From DAIOXA01 sp050949165 (GTDB taxonomy: Bacteria > Bacillota > Proteinivoracia > UBA4975), in the NCBI GenBank assembly GCA_050949165.1, contig JBMNFF010000009.1, positions 62,001-126,000 of the forward strand: a stretch of DNA of 64,000 nucleotides, read 5' to 3'. Every line of letters begins with the position of its first letter. Within the stretch, counting starts at the first letter, position 1. The notes under the pieces were generated by a model that saw only the letters and a program-made list of their open reading frames with translations, had not been told where the DNA came from and ran no database searches. Of this stretch, positions 46,068 through 54,606 are shown piece by piece. The translations under genes were made by a program, and so were the position numbers.

Positions 46068-46590
46068 GGAAAGCTATAGTAGCTGCGATGATTTCACAAG
46101 AACGCAGCGACATGGCCACATTTATTCCCATAATGGAAAAGCTGCTTCCTCTGGGCTACACAGAGCCGGTAGCTGACGCTGGCTTCGAAAGCGAAGAGAA
46201 TTATACCTGGTGCGAGGAAAACGGCCAGATCGCTTTTATTAAGCCTGCAAACCATGACCGGGCCAAGACAAGAAAATACAGAAGCGACATTGGCAAACGA
46301 GAAAATATGCTCTATGATGCAGAAAGCGATGCTTACATCTGCTACGCAGGTAATAAAATCCAGGCAGCTTACGAGAAGAAAGCCAAAACCAAGTCTGGAT
46401 ACCCCACAGTAACAACCGTGTATTCCTGCGCTCACTGTTCCGGTTGCCCGTACAAGGCCAAATGTATAAAAGGCTCGAGTAAAATACCCCTCGAAAAGCG
46501 GAGCAAGAATCTCCACGTTTCTAAGTCTTTTCAAAGGCAGCGCGCTGAGATGGAGGCACGCATTAACAGTGAGAAAGGTGTTGCTTTCCC
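46068..46590 (+). pseudogene. internal fragment of an IS1182-like transposase
   Basis: The plus-strand frame from about 46068 to 46590 encodes the middle of a DDE transposase: SQERSDMATFIPIMEKL, PVADAGFESEENY, FIKPANHDRAKTRKY and the C-x2-C-x5-C module SCAHCSGCPYKAKC, as in IS1182-family enzymes. The N-terminal and C-terminal portions are absent, no start site precedes it and no terminal inverted repeats are visible. The fragment begins directly after the gin stop codon and ends before the yaaO promoter. Confidence 0.85.
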
Positions 46591-46639
46591 TGTTTTTTTG
46601 TGCAAGCATGCACACCCCCGGAAGCAGGGGCGAAAGCAA

Positions 46640-46669
46640 TTGCCTTTCCGTCCCCTTTTTCTGTATAAT
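46640..46669 (+). promoter_or_regulatory. sigma-A promoter for the decarboxylase-tmk operon
   Basis: TTGCCT (46640-46645), 18-bp spacer, perfect TATAAT (46664-46669). The predicted leader is only about 16 nt and holds AGGATAGGA as ribosome site. Confidence 0.75.
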
Positions 46670-46691
46670 ACTAAAAAAAGGATAGGATAAT

Positions 46692-48023
46692 ATGGAGTTA
46701 ATACAGACCTTGAAGCGGCTGTCCCGGGCAGACAAGTATCCCTTTCACATGCCGGGGCATAAGAATATTCTTCCTGAACTCTTTGCCGACTATGATCCAA
46801 CGGAATTGCCCGGCCTGGACAACCTGCATTGTCCCCAAGACGTTCTGGCCAGGGCCCAGGCAAGGGTGGCAGACATATACCGGGTCGCCCGGACATATTT
46901 TCTGGTAAACGGAAGCTCCGTCGGGATAATGGCGGCTCTGACCAGCACCCTTTCTCCAGAAGATTTGGTCCTGGTTCCCCGCTCTTGCCATAAGGCGGTT
47001 GTCGCCGGCCTGATCCATAGCGGAGCCATGCCCCTATGGCTGGAGCAGGAGTTCTGCCCCGGGCTTCACCACTGGCTGCCCCCCGGCAGGGACCAGGTCG
47101 CGGGGCTCTTGGCTGCCCACAGCATCCGGGCCGCGATCTTTACAAGCCCGGACTATTTTGGATTTGTTCCGGACCTGCCGGAGCTTGTAAAACTGTGCCG
47201 TCAATCCGGCGCCGCCGTAATTGTCGACGAGGCCCACGGCGCCCATCTCACCTTTGGCAGAAAGCTGGGGTTGCCTTCCAGCGCGGTCGAGGCCGGATGT
47301 GATATAATTGTGCAAAGTCCCCATAAGACGCTACCTGCCCTTACCCAGGCTGCCTGGCTCCACCTTAAGGATGCCGGGCTGGCCGACAGGTTGCAGGAAA
47401 ATCTCAATCTGTTTCACACCACCAGTCCCAGTTACTTGCTTCTGGCTTCCCTGGAATATGCCGGCGCCTTAGCCCGGGGCCAGGGCTATTCTTTACTTCG
47501 CCGCTTGGCGGTATGGGTGAAGATACTGGAACTGCGCGCCCGCCAGTTTGAGCTCTGGCGCTGGCCGCAGGTGAAGATTGGCCGGGACTGGACCAAGTTT
47601 ACCCTGGTCAAGCGGGCAGGGATGGAGGATTTGCTGCGCCGGGCGGGGATATTCCCCGAGCTGGTCCAGGGCGATAAAATACTGTTCATGTTGACCATGG
47701 CAGATGCCCTGAATCCGGCGGGACTGCATGCCCTCTATAAGGTGCTGCCTGCTTTGGCCCAATTACCCGAAGCGCCGGAAGGGGGGATAACGCCTCCCCC
47801 GGCTCCCGTGCAGGAATGCACTCCCCGGGAGGCTTGGCTTAGGGCGGGGCAACAGGTGCCTATCGTCAAAGCCTTGGGGCGCATCGCCCGCCAGGTCGTC
47901 GCGCCGTACCCGCCGGGGACAATGGTTGTGGCCCCAGGCCAGAGGTTGACCGCGGCCGACATCCAGTACCTGTCAGAGCTAGCTAAGGGGAAGGTGATAC
48001 CCGAATGGATAGAAGTGATTTAG
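46692..48023 (+). CDS. yaaO: Orn/Lys/Arg decarboxylase family protein (YaaO-like)
   Basis: PLP fold-type I decarboxylase of the short (443-aa) form in the Bacillus YaaO/SpeA group. The N-terminus has HMPGHK, the PLP-lysine is in SPHKTLPAL, and the substrate-binding Asp/His motif is VIVDEAHGAHL. The precise substrate (arginine, lysine or ornithine) cannot be told. It overlaps tmk by 19 bp and heads the operon tmk-darA-holB-ricT-yabA-yabB-rsmI. Confidence 0.88.
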   Translation: MELIQTLKRLSRADKYPFHMPGHKNILPELFADYDPTELPGLDNLHCPQDVLARAQARVADIYRVARTYFLVNGSSVGIMAALTSTLSPEDLVLVPRSCHKAVVAGLIHSGAMPLWLEQEFCPGLHHWLPPGRDQVAGLLAAHSIRAAIFTSPDYFGFVPDLPELVKLCRQSGAAVIVDEAHGAHLTFGRKLGLPSSAVEAGCDIIVQSPHKTLPALTQAAWLHLKDAGLADRLQENLNLFHTTSPSYLLLASLEYAGALARGQGYSLLRRLAVWVKILELRARQFELWRWPQVKIGRDWTKFTLVKRAGMEDLLRRAGIFPELVQGDKILFMLTMADALNPAGLHALYKVLPALAQLPEAPEGGITPPPAPVQECTPREAWLRAGQQVPIVKALGRIARQVVAPYPPGTMVVAPGQRLTAADIQYLSELAKGKVIPEWIEVI

Positions 48024-48646
48024 GGTCGGGGCTGTTTATAGTATTCGAAGGCCTTGATGGCTGCGGCAAGACCACCCAGGCGCAGATGCTGGCTGATTTT
48101 TTTGACCGGCGGGGGATAAAATACACTCATGTCCGGGAACCTGGGGGAACGGCCGTGGGCAATCAGCTTCGGTCCATTTTGCTCAATCCCGAAACTTCCC
48201 TGACCAGATGGGGAGAGGTCTTGCTCCTGGCAGCGGCCCGGGCCCAGTTGGTTCAGGACGTCATCATACCTGCGCTTAAGCGGGGAGAAATGGTCGTAAG
48301 CGACCGCTACCTGTTTTCCAGCCTGGCCTATCAGGGATACGGCCTGGAACAGGATGTGGAGTTGGTCAGGCGAGTTAATCTGGAGGCCGTTCAGGGCTTG
48401 ATGCCGGACATCACTTTCTACCTGGAGATCGACCCTGCGGTCGGCCTGGCTCGCCAGCAACGGGTCCGGGGTCTGGATCGAATTGAGCAGCGGCAGGGCG
48501 ATTTCTTTGCCCGGGTGGTCAAGGGCTATTCCCAGCTCCGGCTGGAGTACGATTTCGCCAACATAGACGGGACAGCCACACCGGAGCAAATACACCGACA
48601 AGTACTGGACAAAATAAAAGATAGATGGAAGGGAGAGCGGGGATGA
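48005..48646 (+). CDS. tmk: thymidylate kinase
   Basis: Phosphorylates dTMP to dTDP. The 213-aa protein has P-loop FEGLDGCGKTTQ, the DR-x motif VVSDRYLFSSLAYQG and the LID region with RQQRVRGLDRIE. ATG 48005 lies within the end of the decarboxylase gene, and its stop overlaps the darA start (ATGA), so translation is coupled at both ends. Confidence 0.96.
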   Translation: MDRSDLGSGLFIVFEGLDGCGKTTQAQMLADFFDRRGIKYTHVREPGGTAVGNQLRSILLNPETSLTRWGEVLLLAAARAQLVQDVIIPALKRGEMVVSDRYLFSSLAYQGYGLEQDVELVRRVNLEAVQGLMPDITFYLEIDPAVGLARQQRVRGLDRIEQRQGDFFARVVKGYSQLRLEYDFANIDGTATPEQIHRQVLDKIKDRWKGERG

Positions 48647-48975
48647 AAAAACTTGTTATTGCCGTGATTCAAGACAAGGATAGTGTCAAGTTGATGGAAA
48701 GCCTGGTCGATAAGGGCTACCGGGCTACCAAGCTGGCCAGCACAGGGGGGTTTCTCAAGGCCGGCAATACCACCATGCTCATCGGGGTGGAAGAGGATCA
48801 GGTCGATGATGTGGTAGCCATAATTCGCAATGTTTGTCGTTCCCGGGAAAGGATGGTGACCACCATGTCTCCCATCGGCGGCGCCGTCGAATCCTACGTG
48901 CCCTACCCGGTGGAAGTCATTGTCGGCGGGGCAACCATCTTTGTACTGGATGTGGAGAGGTTTGAACAGGTCTGA
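48643..48975 (+). CDS. darA: cyclic-di-AMP receptor DarA (YaaQ, PII-like)
   Basis: 110-aa PII-like protein of the YaaQ/DarA/PstA family, which binds c-di-AMP as a trimer. The N-terminus MKKLVIAVIQDKDS, the LASTGGFLKAGNTT ligand loop and the C-terminal VGGATIFVLDVERF are characteristic. ATG 48643 overlaps the tmk stop. Its downstream partner is unknown in general. Confidence 0.93.
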   Translation: MKKLVIAVIQDKDSVKLMESLVDKGYRATKLASTGGFLKAGNTTMLIGVEEDQVDDVVAIIRNVCRSRERMVTTMSPIGGAVESYVPYPVEVIVGGATIFVLDVERFEQV

Positions 48976-49921
48976 GCATTTTCCCGGCTTTCTGGGGAAT
49001 ACCCGGGTCGCCCAAGCCCTGTATAACTCCGTTTACGCCGGAACCGTTTCCCATACGCTGCTCTTTACCGGTCCCAAGGGTTCTGGAAAGAAGACCCTGG
49101 CCCGCTCCCTGGCCCAGCGACTCTTTTGCCCTGAGCTCTGCCACAATTGTAAAAACTGTACCTTGCTGGCCAAGGGGGTTCATCCCGACCTCCTCTTCTT
49201 GGCTCCCCAGGGAGACAGCGTTAAACTGGAGCAAGCAAAGGAACTCAAGGCCTTTTTGGCATCGCCGCCCAATACGGCTCCCTATAAGGTTGCAGTGTTG
49301 GAGAGTTGCCAACTCCTGACGGTGGAAGCGGGCAACAGCTTGCTCAAGATTTTGGAGGAACCTCCTGCTTCCTCGGTGTGCATCCTGACGGCGGATAGTC
49401 CGGACAATGTGTTGCCAACCTTGGTATCCCGTAGCCAGGTGTATACCCTTGGTCCTTTGGAGGCTTCCTGCCTGGAAAAAGCTCTGGCAGGCCAGGTCCC
49501 TCCGGAAAAGCTTGATTTTATGGCCAGGTTTAGCGGCGGAATCCTGGGTCGGGCCCTGGCAGCCCAGGCTGACCCCGACTTTTGGCAACAGCGCAAAGCC
49601 TTGGGGCAGGAACTCAAAGGGGTGCTGACCGCCCGCAGGGAACCCCTTTTGACGGCGGAGAATTGGCAGTCCCTGGCGGACAGGTTCTTGGACCTGGCGG
49701 AAATTTGGTTGCGGGATATTTTGATGCTGCAGACTGTCCGGGAATATACCCCGATAAACAGCGATATGCTTGAAGAACTGGCCGAATGCGTTTCGGCCTG
49801 CCCCCGGGAAAAGACGGTGGTGTTGCTTAAGGAGTGTGCCGCCGCCCGGGAGCGCCTCAGGGCCCGGTGTAACCCGCGCTTGGTCTTCGACGGATTGCTG
49901 CTGAAGATGTGGGAGGTTTAA
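48950..49921 (+). CDS. holB: DNA polymerase III delta-prime subunit
   Basis: Clamp-loader subunit related to DnaX. The protein has a P-loop-like GPKGSGKKTL, a four-Cys zinc module CPELCHNCKNC, and SRSQ in place of the SRC sensor. The length is about 323 aa. The start is uncertain: ATG 48950 lies inside darA; a TTG at 48962 is possible. The position between darA and ricT matches Bacillus holB. Confidence 0.92.
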   Translation: MWRGLNRSEHFPGFLGNTRVAQALYNSVYAGTVSHTLLFTGPKGSGKKTLARSLAQRLFCPELCHNCKNCTLLAKGVHPDLLFLAPQGDSVKLEQAKELKAFLASPPNTAPYKVAVLESCQLLTVEAGNSLLKILEEPPASSVCILTADSPDNVLPTLVSRSQVYTLGPLEASCLEKALAGQVPPEKLDFMARFSGGILGRALAAQADPDFWQQRKALGQELKGVLTARREPLLTAENWQSLADRFLDLAEIWLRDILMLQTVREYTPINSDMLEELAECVSACPREKTVVLLKECAAARERLRARCNPRLVFDGLLLKMWEV

Positions 49922-49924
49922 ACG

Positions 49925-50725
49925 ATGGAGAATTATACTGTGGTTGGCGTCAGATTTAAAGATGCAGGCAAGATATATTACTTCGATCCTGAGGAGCATC
50001 CGTTAAATGAAGGTACACCAGTGATCGTTGAAACCGTCCGGGGGGTGGAATACGGGCGGGTGGTGGTGCCGCCGAAGCAGGTCACTGACAAAGAAGTGGT
50101 CCTCCCCCTGAAGAAAGTTGTGCGCATTGCCGATGCCCAGGACCTGGAAAAGGTCCGGGAGAACCAGCGCAAGTCCAAGGAAGCCATGGAAATTTGCATC
50201 GAAAAGGTCAAGAAGCATGGTCTGGATATGAAGCTGGTGGATGCCGAGTACACCTTTGACAACTCCAAGGTGATCTTTTACTTTACCGCCGATGGCCGCG
50301 TCGACTTCCGCAACCTGGTCAAGGACCTGGCTTCTGTTTTCAGGACGCGGATAGAGCTAAGGCAAATCGGCGTTCGGGACGAGGCCAAGATGCTGGGCGG
50401 CCTGGGCAGTTGTGGGAGGACTCTCTGCTGTTCGACCTTTCTCAGTGAATTTGAGCCCGTTTCCATTAAAATGGCCAAGGAACAAAATTTGTCTCTCAAT
50501 CCCAGCAAGATATCCGGAGTATGCGGTCGGCTGATGTGTTGTCTGCGCTATGAATCCGAATTCTACCACGAAGCCCGTGCCGGCTTGCCGGATGTAGGCA
50601 AGACCGTTACCACTCCTCAGGGCAAGGCCAAAGTTGTGGAAGTTAATGTCTTGAAGCGGAAGGTCCGGCTCCAGATGGAGGACGGAGCCGTTGTAGAATT
50701 AAGTGCAGAGGATTTGCAAAGGTGA
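49925..50725 (+). CDS. ricT: PSP1-domain protein RicT (YaaT)
   Basis: 266-aa PSP1-domain protein; the Bacillus homologue is part of the RicAFT (Y-)complex that matures mRNAs with RNase Y and promotes Spo0A phosphorylation. Cysteine clusters in GSCGRTLCCSTFL and GVCGRLMCCLRYE match those that help hold Fe-S clusters in that complex. ATG 49925. It is flanked by holB and yabA as in Bacillus. Confidence 0.93.
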   Translation: MENYTVVGVRFKDAGKIYYFDPEEHPLNEGTPVIVETVRGVEYGRVVVPPKQVTDKEVVLPLKKVVRIADAQDLEKVRENQRKSKEAMEICIEKVKKHGLDMKLVDAEYTFDNSKVIFYFTADGRVDFRNLVKDLASVFRTRIELRQIGVRDEAKMLGGLGSCGRTLCCSTFLSEFEPVSIKMAKEQNLSLNPSKISGVCGRLMCCLRYESEFYHEARAGLPDVGKTVTTPQGKAKVVEVNVLKRKVRLQMEDGAVVELSAEDLQR

Positions 50726-50733
50726 CGGGGGTT

Positions 50734-51030
50734 ATGGGTTTGGAAGAACATTTGCAAAGGTTGGAAGATGCCCTGGAGCAATTATATCTGGCCTTTACCC
50801 AATTAAAGAAAGAGTGCTCGCGCTTAAATTTAGAGGTTCAGCGCCTGGAGAAGGAAAATAAGTGGCTTCGGGAACAGCTGCCGGGCAAGAGCGAGGCCGT
50901 CAGCTTTAAAGAAGGCCAGGATGCCCTGGCCCGGCTGTACACCGAAGGTTTTCATATTTGCCATCTGCAGTACGGCAATCTCCGCACCGAAGGAGACTGC
51001 CTGTTTTGTATTTCCCTGTTGAAGAAATGA
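50734..51030 (+). CDS. yabA: replication initiation control protein YabA
   Basis: 98-aa negative regulator of initiation that bridges DnaA and the DnaN clamp in Bacillus. An N-terminal coiled coil (residues 1-50) is followed by a C-terminal zinc-binding module HICHLQYGNLRTEGDCLFC. I start at ATG 50734, with AAAGGTGA about nine bases upstream; a GTG at 50722 is possible. Stop overlaps the next start (ATGA). Confidence 0.92.
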   Translation: MGLEEHLQRLEDALEQLYLAFTQLKKECSRLNLEVQRLEKENKWLREQLPGKSEAVSFKEGQDALARLYTEGFHICHLQYGNLRTEGDCLFCISLLKK

Positions 51031-51710
51031 AGGAACGCATCGACGATGTCGGCGGCGGCCTCAGGATTATTCAGCGCAGCGACCTCTTTGCCTTTGGCAC
51101 CGATGCCGTCTTGCTCAGCAAATTTGCTACTCTGGCTGCGGGGGACCGGGTAATCGACCTGGGCGCCGGCACCGGCCTCATTCCCTTTGGCCTGGTCCAG
51201 AGAAAGAGGCCTGCCTCCATTACCGCCCTGGAACTGCAGCCGACTTTGGTACAGTTATGCCGGCGCTCGGTAGAGCTCAATGGGCTGACGGATCTCATCC
51301 AGGTGGTTCAAGGGGATCTGCGGGAAGTGCGAAGCTTTTTCGCGCCGGAATCCTTTGACCTGGCCACCTGCAACCCGCCTTACCTGCCCGTTACCGGTTC
51401 TCTTATCAATGCCCGGAAGCCTGTTGCCATTGCCAGGCATGAACTGTGCTGCAAGCTGGAGGACGTCATCGGCGCTTTTGCTTGGCTGGTGCGCTTTGGC
51501 GGGAAGGCCGCTCTGGTTCATCGCCCTCAGCGCCTGGCGGACATTCTCTGCCTGTTCCGGGACAAGGGCCTGGAGCCCAAGCGCATGCAATTGGTCCATC
51601 CCCGGCCGGGCCGGGAAGCGAATATTGTCCTGGTGGAGGCAGAAAAGGGCGCCAAGCCCGGTTTAATCGTCCTGCCCCCCCTGGTGATCAGGGAAGGTGA
51701 TGAGGATTAA
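51027..51710 (+). CDS. yabB: tRNA1(Val) adenine-N6 methyltransferase-like (YabB/TrmN6)
   Basis: SAM-dependent methyltransferase. The glycine-rich VIDLGAGTGLIPFGL motif and the catalytic NPPY (CNPPYLP) identify an exocyclic amino N-methyltransferase of the TrmN6 family, which modifies A37 of a valine tRNA in E. coli. About 227 aa from ATG 51027, overlapping the yabA stop by four bases. Confidence 0.9.
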   Translation: MKERIDDVGGGLRIIQRSDLFAFGTDAVLLSKFATLAAGDRVIDLGAGTGLIPFGLVQRKRPASITALELQPTLVQLCRRSVELNGLTDLIQVVQGDLREVRSFFAPESFDLATCNPPYLPVTGSLINARKPVAIARHELCCKLEDVIGAFAWLVRFGGKAALVHRPQRLADILCLFRDKGLEPKRMQLVHPRPGREANIVLVEAEKGAKPGLIVLPPLVIREGDED

Positions 51711-52536
51711 GGGTACACTCTATATCTGCCCCACTCCTTTGGGAAATTTAGAAGATATCACCCTGAGGGCGCTCAGAATCTTGAAGGAAGTGGATTACAT
51801 CGCGGCCGAAGATACCCGGCGCACCCGCAAACTCCTGACTCATTATGGCATTTCCACCGCCACCATAAGCTTTCACCAACATAGCACCGGCGTCCAACTG
51901 GACAGGCTTCTGACCTTGCTCCAAGGGGGAAAGAATGTGGCTCTGGTCAGCGACGCCGGCACCCCGGGGATTTCCGACCCGGGCCAGGCCCTGGTGGCGG
52001 CATGTATAGCCGAAAATATCCCAGTTGACCCTTTGCCCGGACCCTGCGCTGCAGTCACAGCCCTCTCGGCCAGCGGGTACCCCCTGGCATCCTTTACATT
52101 CCATGGCTTTTTGCCCCGCAAGGGCCTGGATGCTGCTGTAGCGGCGCTGGCGAACTGCTCCCACCCGGTGGTGGTGTACGAGTCGCCGCGGCGGGTAAGG
52201 ATGCTCCTGGAACATGTTGCGGCCCACATGCCTCAGCGGGAGGTACTCTTGGCCCGGGAGCTGACCAAATTCCATCAACAACTCCTGCGGGGCACCGCTG
52301 TCCAGCTCTTGCAGGAGCTCACTCCCGACTTGGAGCGAGGGGAATTTACCGTGGTCCTGGGACCGTGGACGCCGGCGCCCAAGGAGTGGTCCGAGGACCA
52401 GCTCCTGGCCAAGGTCGAAGACTATCTCGCTCAGTCAATTTCCACCCGGGACGCCGTTGCCTTGGTCAGTGCCGAGACCGGCTGTTCCCGTCGCCACCTC
52501 TATATTTTGGTCAATAAAAAAAAGCAGGACACATAG
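51700..52536 (+). CDS. rsmI: 16S rRNA (cytidine-2'-O) methyltransferase RsmI (YabC/YraL-type)
   Basis: Methylates the 2'-OH of C1402 in the 16S decoding centre. The 278-aa protein has the tetrapyrrole-methylase fold with CPTPLGNLEDITLRA, AEDTRRTRKLL, and the LVSDAGTPGISDPG loop. Start ATG 51700, with AGGGAAGG just upstream; the neighbouring GTG at 51697 is an alternative. It overlaps yabB by 11 bp. Last gene of the yaaO-tmk operon. Confidence 0.94.
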   Translation: MRIKGTLYICPTPLGNLEDITLRALRILKEVDYIAAEDTRRTRKLLTHYGISTATISFHQHSTGVQLDRLLTLLQGGKNVALVSDAGTPGISDPGQALVAACIAENIPVDPLPGPCAAVTALSASGYPLASFTFHGFLPRKGLDAAVAALANCSHPVVVYESPRRVRMLLEHVAAHMPQREVLLARELTKFHQQLLRGTAVQLLQELTPDLERGEFTVVLGPWTPAPKEWSEDQLLAKVEDYLAQSISTRDAVALVSAETGCSRRHLYILVNKKKQDT

Positions 52537-52545
52537 GGTGTCCTC
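52521..52545 (-). terminator. terminator between convergent rsmI and abrB
   Basis: AGGACAC (52526-52532) pairs with GTGTCCT (52538-52544). On the minus strand it is followed by GCTTTTTTTT, a strong terminator for abrB. On the plus strand it contains the rsmI stop and may work weakly. Confidence 0.85.
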
Positions 52546-52791
52546 CTATTCTTTGTCAGTCAATTCCTTGATGCAGTTGGGGCAGACATTTTTTCCTTTA
52601 AAATATAATGTCCCCTCAGCTTCACCACAGAATATACAGGCGGGAGAGTATTTTTTTAAGATGATTCTTTCCCCGTCCACATATATTTCCAGAGAGTCCT
52701 TCTGGTTGATGTCCAGGGTGCGGCGAAGCTCGATGGGCAGTACCACCCGCCCAAGCTCGTCCACTTTTCGGACTATCCCAGTCGATTTCAC
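52546..52791 (-). CDS. abrB: transition-state regulator AbrB
   Basis: 81-aa DNA-binding protein. Residues 1-48 are nearly the canonical AbrB swapped-hairpin domain (MKSTGIVRKVDELGRVVLPI...EIYVDGERIILKKY). The C-terminal half carries two Cys pairs (Cys52/55, Cys70/73) that suggest a zinc ribbon; the Bacillus protein has none, though clostridial relatives often do. GTG start at 52791 with GGGAGGG upstream. It sits between rsmI and the metS position as in Bacillus and is divergent from the pseudo-synthetase. Confidence 0.93.
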   Translation of the reverse strand: MKSTGIVRKVDELGRVVLPIELRRTLDINQKDSLEIYVDGERIILKKYSPACIFCGEAEGTLYFKGKNVCPNCIKELTDKE

Positions 52792-52820
52792 AGGCTTCCC
52801 TCCCTTTTGAAACCTGGTAC

Positions 52821-52849
52821 AGTATACCAATTACTTCCATGGGAGTCAA
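52821..52849 (-). promoter_or_regulatory. abrB promoter
   Basis: On the minus strand, TTGACT (52849-52844), a 17-bp spacer and TATACT (52826-52821). It drives abrB away from the divergent MetRS-like gene whose start is only 33 bp from the -35. Confidence 0.85.
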
Positions 52850-52881
52850 TGGAGAATTCCGGGAGAAATCGGAGGTTTATG

Positions 52882-54606
52882 ATGAATAAGAAAGTGCATA
52901 TCAGCGTGGTGGGAGAAAGGGACTGCGATTGGCTGATGCTGGCTGCGGATACCTTGGCCCGCTTAAGGCGCCTGCTCGGGGACGAGGTCAGCTTTTTTGC
53001 TCCGGATAACGAGTTTCAGCAAGTTTTTAAGATTAGCGCCCAAAAGAGGAGCCCACTGGGGAGAGACCAGATATCCGCTCTGATAACCCTTTTGCAGCAG
53101 TCAGGGGCCGTGTATTCCAAAACCGCCCAGTGCCGCATCTGTGCGCAATGCGGCCAGCCTCTGGAGGAGGCAATTTGCCCTGATTGCGACGGCGCCGCCG
53201 TCAAAGCAGAAAGGGCATGCTATTACCTGCGCCAAAGCCGCCAGGGCCAGAAAGTTGCGGAAATGCTGCAATCGGACTTGATTTTGCCCTCGGCCCGGCG
53301 CAACGACTTGCTCAACAACATGGCCAATCGCACTTCCGAGGATGTCCTCTTGGCGGTTACCGAGGCCAGGGAGGAAAAGAATATTTTGCCCTTGCCCTGG
53401 TTTCGAATCCTGGCAGAAAACCTGATTGGGTCCGGCTATCCCCTGGATGAGGGCGCCTTCTCCCGGCTTTGGGCGCAGACCTATATCTTTGTCCCTCGGG
53501 AATTCTTGGATTACATCATTTTTTGGTGCGGGACCTTGGCGGCCCTGGGGCTGCCGGCACCTCGCGCCATGGTCTGCCATTACTGCATGCAGATCCTGGA
53601 TAGAAAGGGAGAGGAGGTCAGCCCCCTCCTGCTGGCCAAGAATTATGGTTATCAGGGCCTCAGGTACTTTATGCTGGGAGCCCGGGCGCTCTCGGGAGAA
53701 AGCAGCTATTCCGAAGACCAGGTCATTCAGAGCATCAACCACGACCTGGCCAATGAATTGGGGAACCTGGTCTCCAGGGCCATATCGCTGGTTTCAAGAT
53801 TTGGCGAGGGCATGATCCCGCCTCCCGACATACTGACCAGGAGGACTGGGGATCTCGACTTGCGGGAAACGGCCCTGGACCTGCCCGACAAGGTTAAAAG
53901 CCACATAGAGAACCAGGAAATGTACCAGGCGGTTCGGTTCATTAAAAACCTGGTAGGAAAAGCCAACCGCTATATAGAGTCCTCTGCCCCTTGGCAGTTG
54001 GCGGGTTCTCCCGACCAACAAGGGCGTCTCAATACGGTGCTGTATAACTTGTGCGAAGCCCTGCGCTTTTTAGCGGTCGCCCTGAAGCCCCTCTTGCCGG
54101 AAGCGGCCCAGGACATCCTGCATCAGCTGGGTATAGATGGAATCCCTGAAATCACCGCTTGGAACGCCCTGGGGCAATGGGGACTGCTTCCCATTGGCGT
54201 CAAGATCAGCGAGAAACCGGCCCTCTTCCCCCGCATCCTGCCGGGATACGGCGGCATTGGCCCCCAGCCGGATTTAATTATGCGGGAAGAACTTGCACGG
54301 ATTAAAATGGTCGCCGCCCGGGTGGTTTCTGCCGAGGTGGTCCCAGATTACCCCAGCCTCTTCCAGCTAATCCTCTACGATGGGCATCAACGCATCAGAG
54401 TTCTCGCGCCGGTGGCCCATACTTACACCCCTTCCTCCCTCTCGGGGAAAAAGGTGGTGCTCATTGCCAATCTCAGGCCTGTGGAGACCGACGATCTCTA
54501 CAGCGAGGGAGAAGTGCTGGTCGCAGAATCAGAGACAGGAGGCAAGGTATTGGTCTTTGTCGACGACGATATACCCGAAGGGAGCAAAATTCAATGTCTC
54601 ACTTAA
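52882..54606 (+). CDS. methionyl-tRNA synthetase-like protein lacking catalytic motifs
   Basis: 574-aa MetRS paralogue at the metS locus. MLAADTLARLRRLLGDEVSFF aligns with the segment after HIGH, but the HIGH position reads RDCD. The zinc knuckle is present (Cys84, 87, 90, 99, 102). Where KMSKS belongs the protein has RKGEEVSP (241-248). The anticodon helix INHDLANELGNL keeps Asn291 and Asn295 and APW keeps Trp371, matching E. coli N387, N391 and W461. A C-terminal tRNA-binding OB domain spans about 466-574. The frame is intact, so it is probably expressed and binds tRNA, but should not aminoacylate. ATG 52882 has GGAGG 6 nt upstream. Confidence 0.85.
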   Translation: MNKKVHISVVGERDCDWLMLAADTLARLRRLLGDEVSFFAPDNEFQQVFKISAQKRSPLGRDQISALITLLQQSGAVYSKTAQCRICAQCGQPLEEAICPDCDGAAVKAERACYYLRQSRQGQKVAEMLQSDLILPSARRNDLLNNMANRTSEDVLLAVTEAREEKNILPLPWFRILAENLIGSGYPLDEGAFSRLWAQTYIFVPREFLDYIIFWCGTLAALGLPAPRAMVCHYCMQILDRKGEEVSPLLLAKNYGYQGLRYFMLGARALSGESSYSEDQVIQSINHDLANELGNLVSRAISLVSRFGEGMIPPPDILTRRTGDLDLRETALDLPDKVKSHIENQEMYQAVRFIKNLVGKANRYIESSAPWQLAGSPDQQGRLNTVLYNLCEALRFLAVALKPLLPEAAQDILHQLGIDGIPEITAWNALGQWGLLPIGVKISEKPALFPRILPGYGGIGPQPDLIMREELARIKMVAARVVSAEVVPDYPSLFQLILYDGHQRIRVLAPVAHTYTPSSLSGKKVVLIANLRPVETDDLYSEGEVLVAESETGGKVLVFVDDDIPEGSKIQCLT

